Shown here: positions 24,171 through 35,360 of the stretch, in pieces | Layout of the letters: every line of letters begins with the position of its first letter | Position numbering within the stretch: the stretch's first letter is position 1 | DNA from: Blastobasis lacticolella | Lineage: Eukaryota > Arthropoda > Insecta > Lepidoptera > Blastobasidae | Direction of reading: 5' to 3' | Assembly (NCBI GenBank): GCA_905147135.1 | Contig: LR990053.1 | Coordinates: 4,166,501-4,230,500, forward strand | Length of the DNA: 64,000 nt | Made by a program: the position numbers and the translations under genes | Notes under the pieces: generated by a model | What the model was told of the DNA's origin: nothing | Databases searched by the model: none | What the model saw: the letters and a program-made list of their open reading frames with translations, nothing else

Positions 24171-24456
24171 TTGGGCGTTCCATGGATTTTCAAAGTTCCC
24201 GAGGCGGTTTTAAATTTTTTTATTTAAATAAAAATATAATTATTTCATACACTTCACGACGACACCTCATTTATAAGTGTAGCACGACCATTACAAAGTA
24301 AGCCACGTTGGTTTTGTTTTATCACTACCGGATACGAAATCAATAATTGTTTGCGTGATTGCGCAACTCTCCTCTATCGATAGACACCTATCACTATCAC
24401 GATACCGCCGGTCTGCAGGCGGCTGAAGGGGACGCGGTCACACCTGCTTACATATT
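24171..24456 (+). repeat. Direct repeat flanking Jockey fragment, left copy
   Basis: Starts ATTCTTCGATTTTGGGCG and ends near GGGGACGCGGTCACACCT. It matches the right copy at 25180-25550 with the same order of blocks (CCCGAGGCG, CGACGACACCTCATTTATAA, GTAGCACGACCATTACAAAG, CAACTCTCCTCTATCGATA, GCTGAAGGGGACGCGGTCAC). Confidence 0.85.
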
Positions 24457-24713
24457 TAATTTATTTCAGCGCGACCTGATCACAGACTGAGCGTGGAAGA
24501 TAGGGTTTTTGTCAACAGTTATAGATCCTAAAGAAAAAGCCCTATGAAAATTAATAATGTAGATAATCCAAGGTATCGGTCGTAAAGCCGATGAATGATT
24601 TTCGACATGCGTTGTGAAAACAATTGATCTTCGTAGTACATGATAATGTAGTACTTGTTTATAGTATCCTCATTGTCTGCGAGAAGAATCGAAATATGAT
24701 ATAATTTTTTTTG

Positions 24714-25131
24714 GGCTTTCTGGTGCTCACCAAAGCTGCCGAGGGAAACTTTAGTCAGTCGTCCTTTCCACCACTGCGTAAACCTGACGGTACCCTGGTC
24801 CATATTGTAATAGAGAAAGCCAATTTATTGGGTGCTCTCTTTTCCGCAAACTCGATCCTAAACGACGGAGGCACCGACCCGCCGATACGCACCATCCTGT
24901 GTCAGTATCCATTTCTCAACGGAAGGTACAGCGGGCGCTACTCTCTTTAGATGTTCGAAAGTCGAGTGGACCTGATGGTATTACGGCGGTGGTGCTTCAA
25001 GTGTGTGCTCCCGAATTGTGTCCGATACTAACGCGCCTCTTTGTGCTCTCATACTCCACTGGGACAGTCCCGTCTTCATGGAAGACTGCCCCTGTGCACC
25101 CTGTGCCCAAAACGGGCGACAAATTAGTTTA
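24714..25131 (+). pseudogene. Jockey-type reverse transcriptase fragment
   Basis: Two overlapping frames give the N-terminal part of a Jockey/I-type RT. The first reads FLVLTKAAEGNFSQSSFPPL and continues to SANSILNDGG; the second, after a frameshift near 24920, reads RALLSLDVRKSSGPDGITAV, TRLFVLSYSTGTVPSSWK and ends at VHPVPKTGDKLV. The catalytic palm is absent. The fragment lies between two direct repeats (24171-24456 and 25180-25550). It is a truncated relic. Confidence 0.8.
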
Positions 25132-25179
25132 GGGGCACGCCGGACTTGGACACCGAATGACCCAGGTAAGAGATGCGGG

Positions 25180-25550
25180 CAATTCTTCGATTTTGGGCGG
25201 GCCATGGCCATTTGTAAAAATTTTAATAGCTCATAGTTTTCAAAGTTCCCGAGGCGAATTTTTTATTTTTATTTAATTATAAATATAATTATTACATATG
25301 CTTAACGACGACACCTCATTTATAACTGTAGCACGACCATTACAAAGTTAGCCACGTAGGTTTTGTCTTGTCACTACCGTATACGAAATTAATAATTCTT
25401 TGCGTAAATTTGCAACTCTTTTTTTTTGCGCAACTCTCCTCTATCGATAAACATGTGTCTAGTTAAAATTGTGATAAGTATCACTGTCACGATATCGTCG
25501 TTCTGCGGGCGACTGAAGGGGACGCGGTCACACCTACTTACATAACGGAG
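25180..25550 (+). repeat. Direct repeat flanking Jockey fragment, right copy
   Basis: Same element as 24171-24456, longer because of internal insertions (one near 25415-25430 rich in T, one near 25450-25485). About 1.0 kb separates the two starts. Confidence 0.85.
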
Positions 25551-27713
25551 CATCAGCCGCCAAGTACGGCTTTGATGCATCTGCTGGAGAAAAATGTAGT
25601 TACCCATTTGCACAATCCCTCAGGAAGAACGTATGATGGTAACTTCGATAGGAGACCCCTATTACCAAACCCGATCGAACGCCTTCGCTATATGCAGGCC
25701 AACGTCCAGTGCCTCACCTTGACAACACCTCTCAACAGCTGATGCCCAACAGTCCATATTCGATTAAAGAAAACAGCCTTATCCGATTACTTTTTTTTAA
25801 ATTATAATCCAACAGTCTTATACAAAATAACATTTTGAAAGCATATATTAAATAAAGACCTATAGTTTCCTAAATTGATACATACAAACCAAACGATCTA
25901 CAAAGTCATCATCATATCATCATAATATATCATAAAAATAAAATTAAGTACAACAATTAGATGAGTATAATATATAATTCTTTAACGTACTTTTCAAACT
26001 TTGGCAATGTACTCAAAAACATCCACGTCAAGAAGATGCTCATTGTAACAGATAAGATCACGATAAATCCGCATCGCTTTAAAAATAAAACTCTGTATGG
26101 CACCTTATGCCAACTTTTTTAAACCACTTTTAAAATCATTCGTAAAAGTCATAATAAATGACTCGATTTCTGTAGGATTGTTGATTTTAGTGAGTTATGA
26201 CAAATATGATTAAATAATGGGCAAGACATCAAAATGGAAGTGCGGGATAATTTTCAGCATGATTAATAATTTCGACAAACTAAAAGTACAAGTTCAGGTT
26301 AATAGTGATCAAATAACTTGATCAAACCATACAGACTTATCATGGTCCTATTGTAGTAGTTGCACATTTTCGGTTGTCGAAACTCTGTTTTTCCGAACCT
26401 GTGGCGCCATGCCCGGCTAAAGCCAATTACAAGCACGCGACTGCCCATTTACGCTAATCCCCGTGATTAACCTTTTTTGCAGTTGGCTAATGGGCGATTT
26501 TTGCAGACCGTCCGTCAGCGTAAACGTTATTGGGCCCATTTTTATTTTCATTAAAAGTCGACCCAAGCCTTGCGTTGTTTATGTGTATTTGTACCGAAAG
26601 AGTTCGCGTGGCAACAGAGCAGATAAATTCTTATACGTATAATCGGTCCAAAAATATTATAAGTGCCATGGATTGTCTTAACTGCTACCTAAACGTATTT
26701 TATGGCCTAGGTTACTGGATATTAGATACAAATGTGTACGGGTATATCTTAAAGTAAGCTATAAAAATGAAAATAAAAAAGTATTTATTGAATTAGGATT
26801 ACGTTAATTAATATCTTTTCAAACGTTAAAAATCCAATGGAAAGCAAAGGGAAAGTTCAGCGAGCTCATTCACGTGGGGGGACGCATGCAGATCGATCAG
26901 CGCGTAGAGTGCTTACTACGGCGAGATAAAAAGTAATTATACAGGATATTAAGAGCCCTCACCAAAAAGATTGGAAAGTTAGCGGCCTTCGTGGCTGGAA
27001 AAATTTTTTTTGCTCTATGGCACTCACTAATACAAAGCCATTTCACGCGGGCTTTAGGAAATGATTATGGCTAAAGTAAAATGATTTGAATTAAAATATT
27101 GAACAGTGTGAAAGTTTCATTTCTAATCTTTGGAAACTTACGCACTGAAAGTTCTGCGCTCCTGGCCGCTTATAAATGTTTCAATTTCGAATGTCATATT
27201 TTTTAAAACATAAGAATCTCGTTCATTGATTTTAAAAACATATTGGCTGGTAGTCGCGTGTTAATTGTTTTTTTATCATAAGTTCAGGTTCGTTGTCCGT
27301 AGCATATATGAAAATTTAAGGGCGATGATTGTATAAGTTCACTATCTTCGTAAGACTGCACTGCTCGTCATCTTAATGACATATGGGTATAAATACGTTG
27401 ATATAGGATGTATTTTTGTCTAGTGGGGATTTCTGGAATAAACAGCCACAAGAATGTAGACTATACTAGGTCAGAGATAAAACACGGGCTGTCTCAGCCT
27501 CTTGCCAAGCTTTAGCAAGCTCTTTGCCGGTGCTAACTATATACTGACAATACAGCGTGAACCAAAAGGAGCTCAAAACCTTAGGTTTAAATTTTATTAA
27601 TAATTTAGTTTCACGAACTATAAATATGTCAATACGCAACAATAATAAAAATATCCTATGGAAAATTTTAAATTATTTGAATACCTATATATTACAAACG
27701 CGATAATACCTCA
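25551..27713. other. Non-coding, no gene recognised
   Basis: No repeats or genes recognised; longest apparently single-copy stretch in the left half. Confidence 0.55.
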
Positions 27714-28038
27714 TCATCACCTTGGCGTTAATGTCCCGTGGGCATGGGGTCCACCTTGACCATGATCCAGGATTTGGCAGATCAGGTGATTACAGTGAGG
27801 CGACTGCCATCTGACCTCCGTGACCAAATAAATAAATGACCAGATTGGATCATGGTTACACATTCGCCTAAATGTCCAGATTTCATCACGATGTTTCCCT
27901 CACCGCAAGAGCATCGATTAGAGTCCAACTAATGTACATAGCTCAGAAAAGAGTCATTGGTACATGGCCGCAGCGGGATTCGAACCCTGTACCACTAGCT
28001 GTAAGCGATACCCTAACCGCTCGGCTAGCGAGGCTCTC
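27714..28038 (-). mobile_element. SINE A copy, near full length
   Basis: From CATCACCTTGGCGTTAATGT to a tRNA-like head with GGGATTCGAACCC at about 27977-27989 (B box on the minus strand). A small AAATAAATAAAT insert replaces about 18 bases near 27827. Confidence 0.88.
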
Positions 28039-28416
28039 AAACCATAAACAAACGAACGCGATAATACCTATTACAATACAATAAGTCAACATTTTAAAAT
28101 AATTATAAACACGGTCTAATAGTTAGAGACTGGTCGAGAATTTACTCTGAATTATATAAAAAAGGTCATTTATTTATTTCGACCAACTTTACTTAAATGT
28201 TAACTCAGGTATGATTGATATTTTAAAAATCGTATTCAATCCGAAATCATAATTAATGTTTGATTACATCATGTTGTATTTCCACACATTATGCAACCCG
28301 ATAACTTATCAACTACAACAAGAGAAAACCACAAATCATTTTGTAAACCGCGATAGCGATTCTATATCTTATTTATCGTTACTTATTGGTTGCTGGTAAA
28401 ACTTTAAGCCGTTAAA

Positions 28417-29286
28417 ATGTCGAACAAAGTAGTTGTTGCTACCAATAAAGGAATCGCGTATAGTATCGTGAAAAAACTTCTGCAACGTGGAGTTGGAGTG
28501 GTGTATCTCACTGCGAGAGATGTAAGCAGAGGAATGGCAGCTATTGAGAGCCTCAAAAAGGAAGGATTCTACCCCGCTTTTCACCAACTGGACGTCAGTG
28601 ACAGAAACAGTGTAAAGACATTTGCTGATCATTTGAAATTGCAACACGGTGGATTGGATATTCTTATTTATAACGCTGCCGTAATAGTCAACGATTTCTA
28701 TGAGACAAAATACGATGACGCTATACGTGTTATAGATGTGAATTACAGAAGCATGTAAATTTTTGAAGAACATCTGTATCCACTTTTAAAAGAAAACGGA
28801 AGAGTTATTAATATTTCCAGTGATTGCGGACATATTTCAAATATAAAAAATAAGGAATGGATTAAGATGTTGATTAATAAAGATATTATGCGTGAAGATA
28901 TTGACGCATTTGTAGATTGGTACCTTCAATCTGTTAAGCAAAGAACACTTAAAAGAGATGATTTTACTCAAATGGAAATTCTGCCTTATAAAATTTAAAA
29001 GATAGCCTTGTGTGCTTTGACTCGTGTACAGCAAAAGGAAGAAGGTAATTGTATATCGGTGAATTCACTACATCCAGGTTTCGTGAAGACTGATATGACA
29101 AAGGGGGTGGGCATATTAACAGCGGATGAAGCAGGCGAAACACCAGCGTACTTGGCTTTAGATATTGACCAAGATGTGAAGGGAAAATATTATTGGTTCG
29201 ACAAAACCGAGAAGGAATTGGCAGACGCGAGTCTGCCTCTCTTCCCATCACTGGATAAGCTTTTCAGAGAGGCTTGTGCTGTATAA
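28417..29286 (+). pseudogene. Carbonyl reductase-like SDR pseudogene (two in-frame stops)
   Basis: Paralogue of the SDR gene at 22523-23407, aligned over the whole length in one frame without frameshift. It carries TAA at 28756-28758 (codon 114, where the intact copy has Leu) and TAA at 28996-28998 (codon 194). The second stop sits inside the catalytic YxxxK motif (Tyr191, stop, Lys195). The cofactor loop is also damaged: two residues are missing and two glycines are replaced (TNKGIAYS instead of TGSNKGIGYG), and NNAG has become YNAA. The C-terminal half after the second stop, including HPGFVKTDM, remains well conserved. The frame ends with TAA at 29284-29286 and an AATAAA lies at 29386-29391. 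Absence of frameshifts with loss of the active site suggests fairly recent decay. Like the intact copy it has no intron. Stop-codon readthrough is conceivable but the lost cofactor loop argues against function. Confidence 0.92.
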
Positions 29287-29758
29287 AAAGGCGTAAAAAT
29301 TACTATGATTATTATTATTTGTTGAAGGCTGAAGTCCAGTAGATTGGTGTAGGCTATTGATGTCATGTGCTTATTTAGTAATGTAAATAAATGGACAGTA
29401 TTAAAATAATATTGTATGTACCTATTTTAATAAATCAGCCAAATGCAAGTCATTGACACAAATAACTCTTAGGTTAGATTTTATGCTTGTACTAGATGCA
29501 ATTTATCAGATTATTTAACCTCCAAACCAAAAGCATTTCCTTGTTATCCTTTTTTATCGTTATCTGTACATAATATAAATTATCTGTCTGTTTGTAAGTA
29601 TATATTTACGCTAATTTCTCCTCAACCACGCAATATATCATATATATCATAAGTGTAAATCGGAATAGTAGGAGAATCGTGACGTCGTGGCTGCTGAGCC
29701 TTGATTATGACAGTACTGAAAAATGATCACAACTATAATTTAGATAATAATAAAAAGT
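29287..29758. other. 3' flank of SDR pseudogene
   Basis: AATAAA at 29386-29391; otherwise nothing. Confidence 0.55.
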
Positions 29759-30079
29759 CATCATCTTGGCGTTTGCTCTCGCGTGTCCAGGTTGTGCTTT
29801 CACGCACGAGGGTCCGGGGCCGCCTTGATCATCATCCAAGATTTGGCAGATCGCATTATTGAGGGGAATCTGACTAGACTAGATCATAGTTACACATTGA
29901 GTCGCCTGAATGTGCAGGTTTCATCACGATGTTTCCCCTCACCGTCAGAGCATCGGTAAGCACAGCCGGTAAGTACATAACCCAGAAAACGTAGTCTTTG
30001 GTACATGGCCGCAGTGGGACTCGAACCCGATATCTCTCGCTTACGAATTGGATACCTTAACCATTAGACTACCGACGCG
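29759..30079 (-). mobile_element. SINE A copy, near full length
   Basis: From CATCATCTTGGCG to a head with GGGACTCGAACCCGATATCT near 30017. About 40 bases are missing in the middle after GGCAGATCGCATTATTGAGG. Confidence 0.87.
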
Positions 30080-30616
30080 CAACAACTATAATTTAGATAC
30101 TACATACAAATACAAATTTCCCCTCTCTCTCTTTCTCACATAATATTTTTTTAAACACACACATTCATTGTGTTTATTTATTGTGTTACGTACTTCTGCT
30201 TTGAACATACTTTAAAATACTTGTTTATAAAAGGATACAGGAGTTTGGGAAGCTGGAGATTCGGAAGACGTTTTTATTGAATAATTACAACAAGTTACAA
30301 TACAGTGGTGGCAGCTCAAATACCAAATGCAGACTGTCGCCTGACCGATAGACGGTTGTCCCGAATATAAGTGGATGCATACGCGGCGTTCAGAGATGCG
30401 GCATTCTAGCACAATGTCCAGCTTCAGCCTTTTGAGAGAAATAAACGTTTTTGTTTTGTATAGAACGATAATAATTTAAAACGATACATCCTAAACGCAT
30501 TTAAACCAATTCGCTTTTTAAATGTACTAAAAAACGAAAAAATAAAGGAGAATTGAAATATTCATCATCTTTCTTTCATTGTGGCTGTTATTACGATATA
30601 TTGAACGAATTTGCGT
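30080..30616. other. Non-coding, no gene recognised
   Basis: Nothing recognised. Confidence 0.55.
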
Positions 30617-30692
30617 CATTTTTTTTTATACCACTAAGGCGGCAAACAAGCTTACGGCCTGCCTGATGGTAAACAGTCACCGTAGCCGAATG
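30617..30692 (-). mobile_element. LINE E 3' end, short
   Basis: T-tract then ACCACTAAGGCGGCAAACAA and GGTAAACAGTCACCGTAGCC: reverse of the LINE E terminus, 5'-truncated to about 75 bases. Confidence 0.68.
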
Positions 30693-31082
30693 CACCAGTC
30701 TCTAGAATATCTCGGCTCTATGTGATTACACAAGCAAGATACCTAATATTGATCTTTGCAACGACAGTCCTCGTGCATTTGTAAGTAAATTTGAAGCCAT
30801 GTACCTTTTTGTCGCCTGATTTGATTTAATTAGGTTCTGTTATGCTTTTTTATTGTTACACCATATTCATATTAATGCGTGATGACCTGTGAGTAGGAGT
30901 ACGATTACCTTGTATAAACATAATTTGTTTCCATAATAAACATAAACTGTACATGAACTATTGTACCTCTGGTTATTTAGTCAAATAAATAAAATAAATA
31001 TATTACGATCTTCTGAATGGTTGAGTAACCAACCATTTTGGAGTTAGTTAAGCCCCATATATATGTTTTTGTTATATCTTAC

Positions 31083-31675
31083 TTAATACCCACACACAAT
31101 AGCGACCCCATGTATTCCTTTTGCGGATCCAGTGTACATAAGCTTGAACCCTTGCCCGATCTCCCGGGGCTTGGAGCCTCGCCATCTGAAGTAATTTTTT
31201 TTTAAAGTTAGACTATCCAGGCATTTTACCGCCATTGCACCTGGTGGTAAGTGACGATGCTGCTGATGATGGAACATGCCTGTCTAGGAACAGCCTATTC
31301 ACTCTAGCCTTGAAGGCGTCTAGATTATATTGATCACGGAACACACTAGCAGGTAACGCGTTCCATTCCTTGGCCGTACGCATTATATAGATTGAACTAA
31401 AGTCACCCGGGCGACTACTTGGAAAATCCACAACATAAGGATGAAGCTCTCGCCCGGATCACGTTTCCCGATTGCGGAAAAGTTACGGCAGAATGAGGTT
31501 ATGCACCTGCTTCTGTATAAATGCCACGTGCACGCGCCGCTGGTAAAGCAGGTCTCTAGACCGACCCGTGAGCGAGCCAACATTAAATTCCCGCACGTGA
31601 ACTTGTCGCAGGTTTAGGGCGATGTTCCTGCACGTCGTTTTTCGGCGACGCCCTATGTCAGAGTACAATCCCATT
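31083..31675 (-). pseudogene. RTE-type endonuclease fragment, split by LINE D
   Basis: Minus-strand endonuclease start (NVGSLTGRSRDLLYQRRVH, VAFIQKQ) at 31675-31512 is cut by a LINE D insertion and resumes at 31196-31083 with RWRGSKPREIGQGFKLMYTG. It resembles the RTE-1 endonuclease at 44936 but is a different copy. Nothing of its RT domain follows. Confidence 0.75.
31193..31510 (-). mobile_element. LINE D (Jockey-like) 3' end, inserted in RTE endonuclease
   Basis: 5'-truncated LINE with an A-rich end (nine As on the minus strand at 31196-31204). Its reading includes MRTAKEWNALPASVFRDQYN and LDAFKARVNRLFLDRHVPSS, a Jockey-type C-terminus. Its insertion splits the RTE endonuclease between VAFIQ and RWRGSK, so LINE D moved later than that RTE copy. 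Confidence 0.82.
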
Positions 31676-32069
31676 AGGCCTTCCTGTCATGCTTATTTAT
31701 TGGTGATAGGGCTTTTCGTGCGGAGACTATAATCCATCCCGCACAACTCGTTAGGGAAAATCCTATTCGCCAGTGCTTCGTCCGTCTTTCAGCAGGGGAA
31801 CTACTGGGCAGATGGAGTTGACTGGTGAGAGTAAATATATGGATGTTCGTGTAAATTATCAAATCTCATCGAAGTAATTACAGGGAGTTCGATAACTGCT
31901 TAACTCAAGCATCCAGTAATAATTAGTATTAGTTAAGTAGGTTTCTAGAAGGTTTCTAGCAGATTTTTTCGTATAGGCTTTCTTTTCCTTTCTGTTCCAA
32001 CACAAGACTAAGTTATTATAGACGTTCCGGGACTGAGGGGCGCAAACTTTGCGATGATATTTGTCTTAT

Positions 32070-32408
32070 TAAGACTCCAGTCAGTTTTTCAATAATCTCT
32101 CCATAACTCAACAGAATACGTTACTTACTTACTTATTGCGCTGGCTCAGCGATCAAAAGTGGATATTGGCCTCCGACATCAGAGATCGCCAATTGTTCCT
32201 ATCCTGCGCCATCTCCTGCCAATCGAGGATGCCAGGTGCGGTTATTAGACCAACCTTGATGTACAGATATGAAGCTTGGACACTAACACTAAAGGAGAAG
32301 AACAAGTTATAGATAGCTGAACGTAGATCTTCCGGAAGATTCTGGGGCAACAAAGGGAGAGGACGCCACTTGGAAGAGGAGGAAGAACTAGGAGGTGGAA
32401 CAACTAAT
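32070..32408 (+). mobile_element. Chimeric head-to-head RTE-like repeat, copy 1
   Basis: Plus strand from about 32226 reads AVIRPTLMYRYEAWTLTLKE (RTE/LINE RT C-terminal block); minus strand from 32230 to 32153 reads DWQEMAQDRNNWRSLMSEAN, the last residues of another RTE-like ORF, then (AAGT)n at 32110-32135. The same junction recurs at 54660-55000. Confidence 0.8.
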
Positions 32409-32412
32409 TTTT

Positions 32413-32800
32413 AAGCTATTGCATAGCTTTTATTGCGGGCTTTGGCCGCGGCGACCGAATCAAGAAATTCCGTAACGAAAAAAGCCTAACACCCCCCACT
32501 CCGACCGGCACAGCGGTGCGGCGTTGAAAGCCGTGCATCGTCTAACGTCGTTTCGTTGTTTGTGTGCGTGCGACTAGACGTATGCGTGTAGACTAGCTGC
32601 TAACTGCTCATAACTGATTCTATCTCTTTTAGACACAATGCTTGGTGAGACAGCGTGCTTTTTGGCCGCGTCTACGAGTGAGTTCGATCCCGCGACTAGT
32701 TGTGAATTAATATCAAAGAAAAAAAAATACTGCATAAATAAAATAAATAAATAATTATAATTGCATAAGTTGATGAAAAATGCTATGCAATAGATTTACC
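32413..32800. mobile_element. Candidate element with short inverted ends
   Basis: CTATTGCATAGC near the left end (32417) and its inverse GCTATGCAATAG near the right end (32781-32792). The interior has a GC-rich block (TTGCGGGCTTTGGCCGCGGC) unlike the flanks. Single copy here. Confidence 0.4.
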
Positions 32801-34507
32801 GCGGCAGTCCCCGAGTGCCACACGTATTTTTTATTAAAAATTAAAACAGAACCGATTAATCAAATTTAGTTCGGCCACGGGATGACCAAAATGAGTAGAA
32901 TTTTGATTGCCAATATCACTATGGATCAATATCAATAGCCTATGGATGTATTCAATATCGAGAGTATCGCTGCTTACTTTAACGTTTCTCCCTCATTCTC
33001 TAAGAACTCCATGCTGTATTCTCCAGGGAGCTCTCAAAGTGCGAAGAGTATTTCTTCGAGTTTGTTTTTATCTTTCCAAATAGTTGTAATGTTCTGAATT
33101 AAATTAAATAAATGAATTCTCGGAAAAACACGAAAAGACTTGTTTTTCACTATTGAAGTTAAGGTATGTACTTAACTAGTTTTTTAATTATGCCAAACTC
33201 GTACAAGCCTTAACGACCGTACAAATACTTTTATAAAACAAATTTCATTGTCAAGTAACAAGTGCCGTCAGCAATGACGTGGTAAGTTATGTTTTCATGA
33301 ATCCGCGGATGACACGTTCCATGAATGCTTCATTGTTCGTTGCTCTTACCATAAGTTCACGCCACACTATAAAATACTAGAATTTGTTAAATTATAAATA
33401 AATATATTCAACAAAGTCTTCTGGATACCAGATTCTTTATGCTACGCGGAATATAAGAAAATAATTTTAAATAATATTTTTTAATTTTCGTCTTTCCCTT
33501 CAGCTTACACCTACTATATTATAATCAGAGTTTATACCTTCCTTATACTATTTTATTAACGTTATACAAATTGTATTATTAATTTTTAGCTCCAATTTTT
33601 ATAAATATATTAGAAAACTTAGTTCTTGTTTTACTGTGTGGAAAATAAATACTGGGGTGTCCCAGAAATAGACTTTATTTAAAAATATTTTATTATTAAA
33701 AGAAGTTGCACAAATTTTGAGTATTACAGTATATTTTTAGATTATATTATTTTAATAACTCTTTACTTCTGGGTACACATGGTGCCTCTGAGGAGGTTGC
33801 CGGGGTTGACAGCTTAGAAGTCTATAAGTCACCACAGCTCATAATTGCAGGCCATTATAATTAAAAATTAGTATCATTCACAAACAGAAATTACCAAGTA
33901 AAAAGAAATCCTAAAGAGAGATTTCTGTTTGTGAATGTACTATTTGTTTGTGAAAGATACACCGAGCAAAACCTCGTGGTAGGGCCTCTGGTTACAAGCA
34001 CACACGCCCTAGATTGCTGGCAACCGCAATCACGCGGGAAATTTACATTTATGTTTGGGCTGTAAGGAGATTGATATATCACAACTAATGGGGTCCGCTC
34101 GCCCAGCCATTTTACTTGCTATGCTTAATTTTATTGAAATACCTACAAACATCTACGTTATTTATCAAATTTTGACTTTTTCTGTTCGAATCTTTACCTA
34201 ATCTTACAGGGGAAGACTACCTCCCAATGGTACACTAGTACAATTAAATACACCAGGTTTACTATGCGTCATTTACTTCTCCATGATAGAACGAGTTGGT
34301 TAGTGTAGTTGTACGATGGGTCAGAGAAGCGTAGGGGCTAGAGGCTGTTGAGTGCCACAACTGTGCCTACTTCTGTCTTTTCTATCTATCTAGGCCAAAT
34401 CTAGGTAAAATGATTTTGTTATAATTTGTCTCGTAATACAGTTCTTCGTAGTGTCACGCTTTCATTCCTGTGACATCAGAATTTAAACTCCTAGGTTTAG
34501 GGTAGCA
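32801..34507. other. Non-coding; one hairpin
   Basis: AT-rich. AAGAACTCCATGCTGTATTC near 33001 is a LINE E scrap on the minus strand. Hairpin at 33875-33937. Confidence 0.5.
33875..33937. repeat. 17 bp inverted repeat with 29-base loop
   Basis: CATTCACAAACAGAAAT at 33875-33891 and ATTTCTGTTTGTGAATG at 33921-33937, exact. Confidence 0.9.
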
Positions 34508-34617
34508 GGTGGGTTCCCTGATCATTATAATCTAGCTTTTAAGGCTAGTATGAATAGGCTGTCCCTAGACAGGCATACTCCATCTTCGGCTGCATCGTCA
34601 TTTATCAATAGGTGAGA
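34508..34617 (+). mobile_element. LINE D 3' fragment
   Basis: Reads FPDHYNLAFKASMNRLSLDR then HTPSSAASSFINR, the same C-terminus as 31193-31510. Confidence 0.72.
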
Positions 34618-35128
34618 GAGAAAAACTGATTAACTATTATCATATTTTAAAACAGTTTCTGTTCTGTTTCCGTTTCCAAAACTTGAAGCTGCAGTAGCTA
34701 CATTCGGTTCCGTGCAAAATAATCATTTTTATCAGCTTTATGAATTGAAAGCCAAACTTGGTAGTCCGGAAAGTGTTAATGCAACAGAATGGTTCCGGTG
34801 CCGCCACGCCACCCGGTCATTTGGTGGAATACCCTCTTTGGTAATAGAAAAATTCAATAACACACTCCGATAACATCTTTCCTTGTTTTAGGCTCGGCCA
34901 GTGAGGCTCAGTATTTTTCTTACGTTATATGTATTATTTCGGTAAGTGCTACTGGGAAAGCAGGCACTTGCTTTGGTATTTTTCTTCGTAATAGTCACAG
35001 GTTTCGGTCTGTAAATGTTGATAGATGGACTGGCGGTTTAGTTTTTGACCTTATGGTTAGATTTCTGGAATATTTCGATGCAAATTCGATAAATTATATT
35101 TTGTTTTATCTATGTCTTCACAGGTGTA
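34618..35128. other. Non-coding, no gene recognised
   Basis: Nothing recognised. Confidence 0.55.
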
Positions 35129-35360
35129 GACTCTTTTCTGAGTTATGTACTCGTACATTAGTTGATTACTAACCGATGTTCTTACCTGCACATTCAGGCG
35201 ACTGAATGTGTAACTATAATCCAATCTGATCAGGTTTCCCTGGTAGCAGGGTCACGGAGGTCAGATGGCACTGTAATTACCTGATCACCTGGATCATGGT
35301 CAAGGCGGATCCCAGGCCCTCGTGCGCGAGACCACAACCAGGACATTAACGCCAAGATGT
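35129..35360 (+). mobile_element. SINE A copy, head missing
   Basis: From TTCTGAGTTATGTACTCGTA to GACATTAACGCCAAGATG with a T tract after the tail. Confidence 0.85.

Noticed and set aside
24171..25550. LTR retrotransposon
   Set aside because: Direct repeats lack TG...CA ends and the interior is a Jockey-type RT, not gag-pol.
28369..28773. 134-codon minus-strand frame
   Set aside because: Antisense shadow of the SDR pseudogene.
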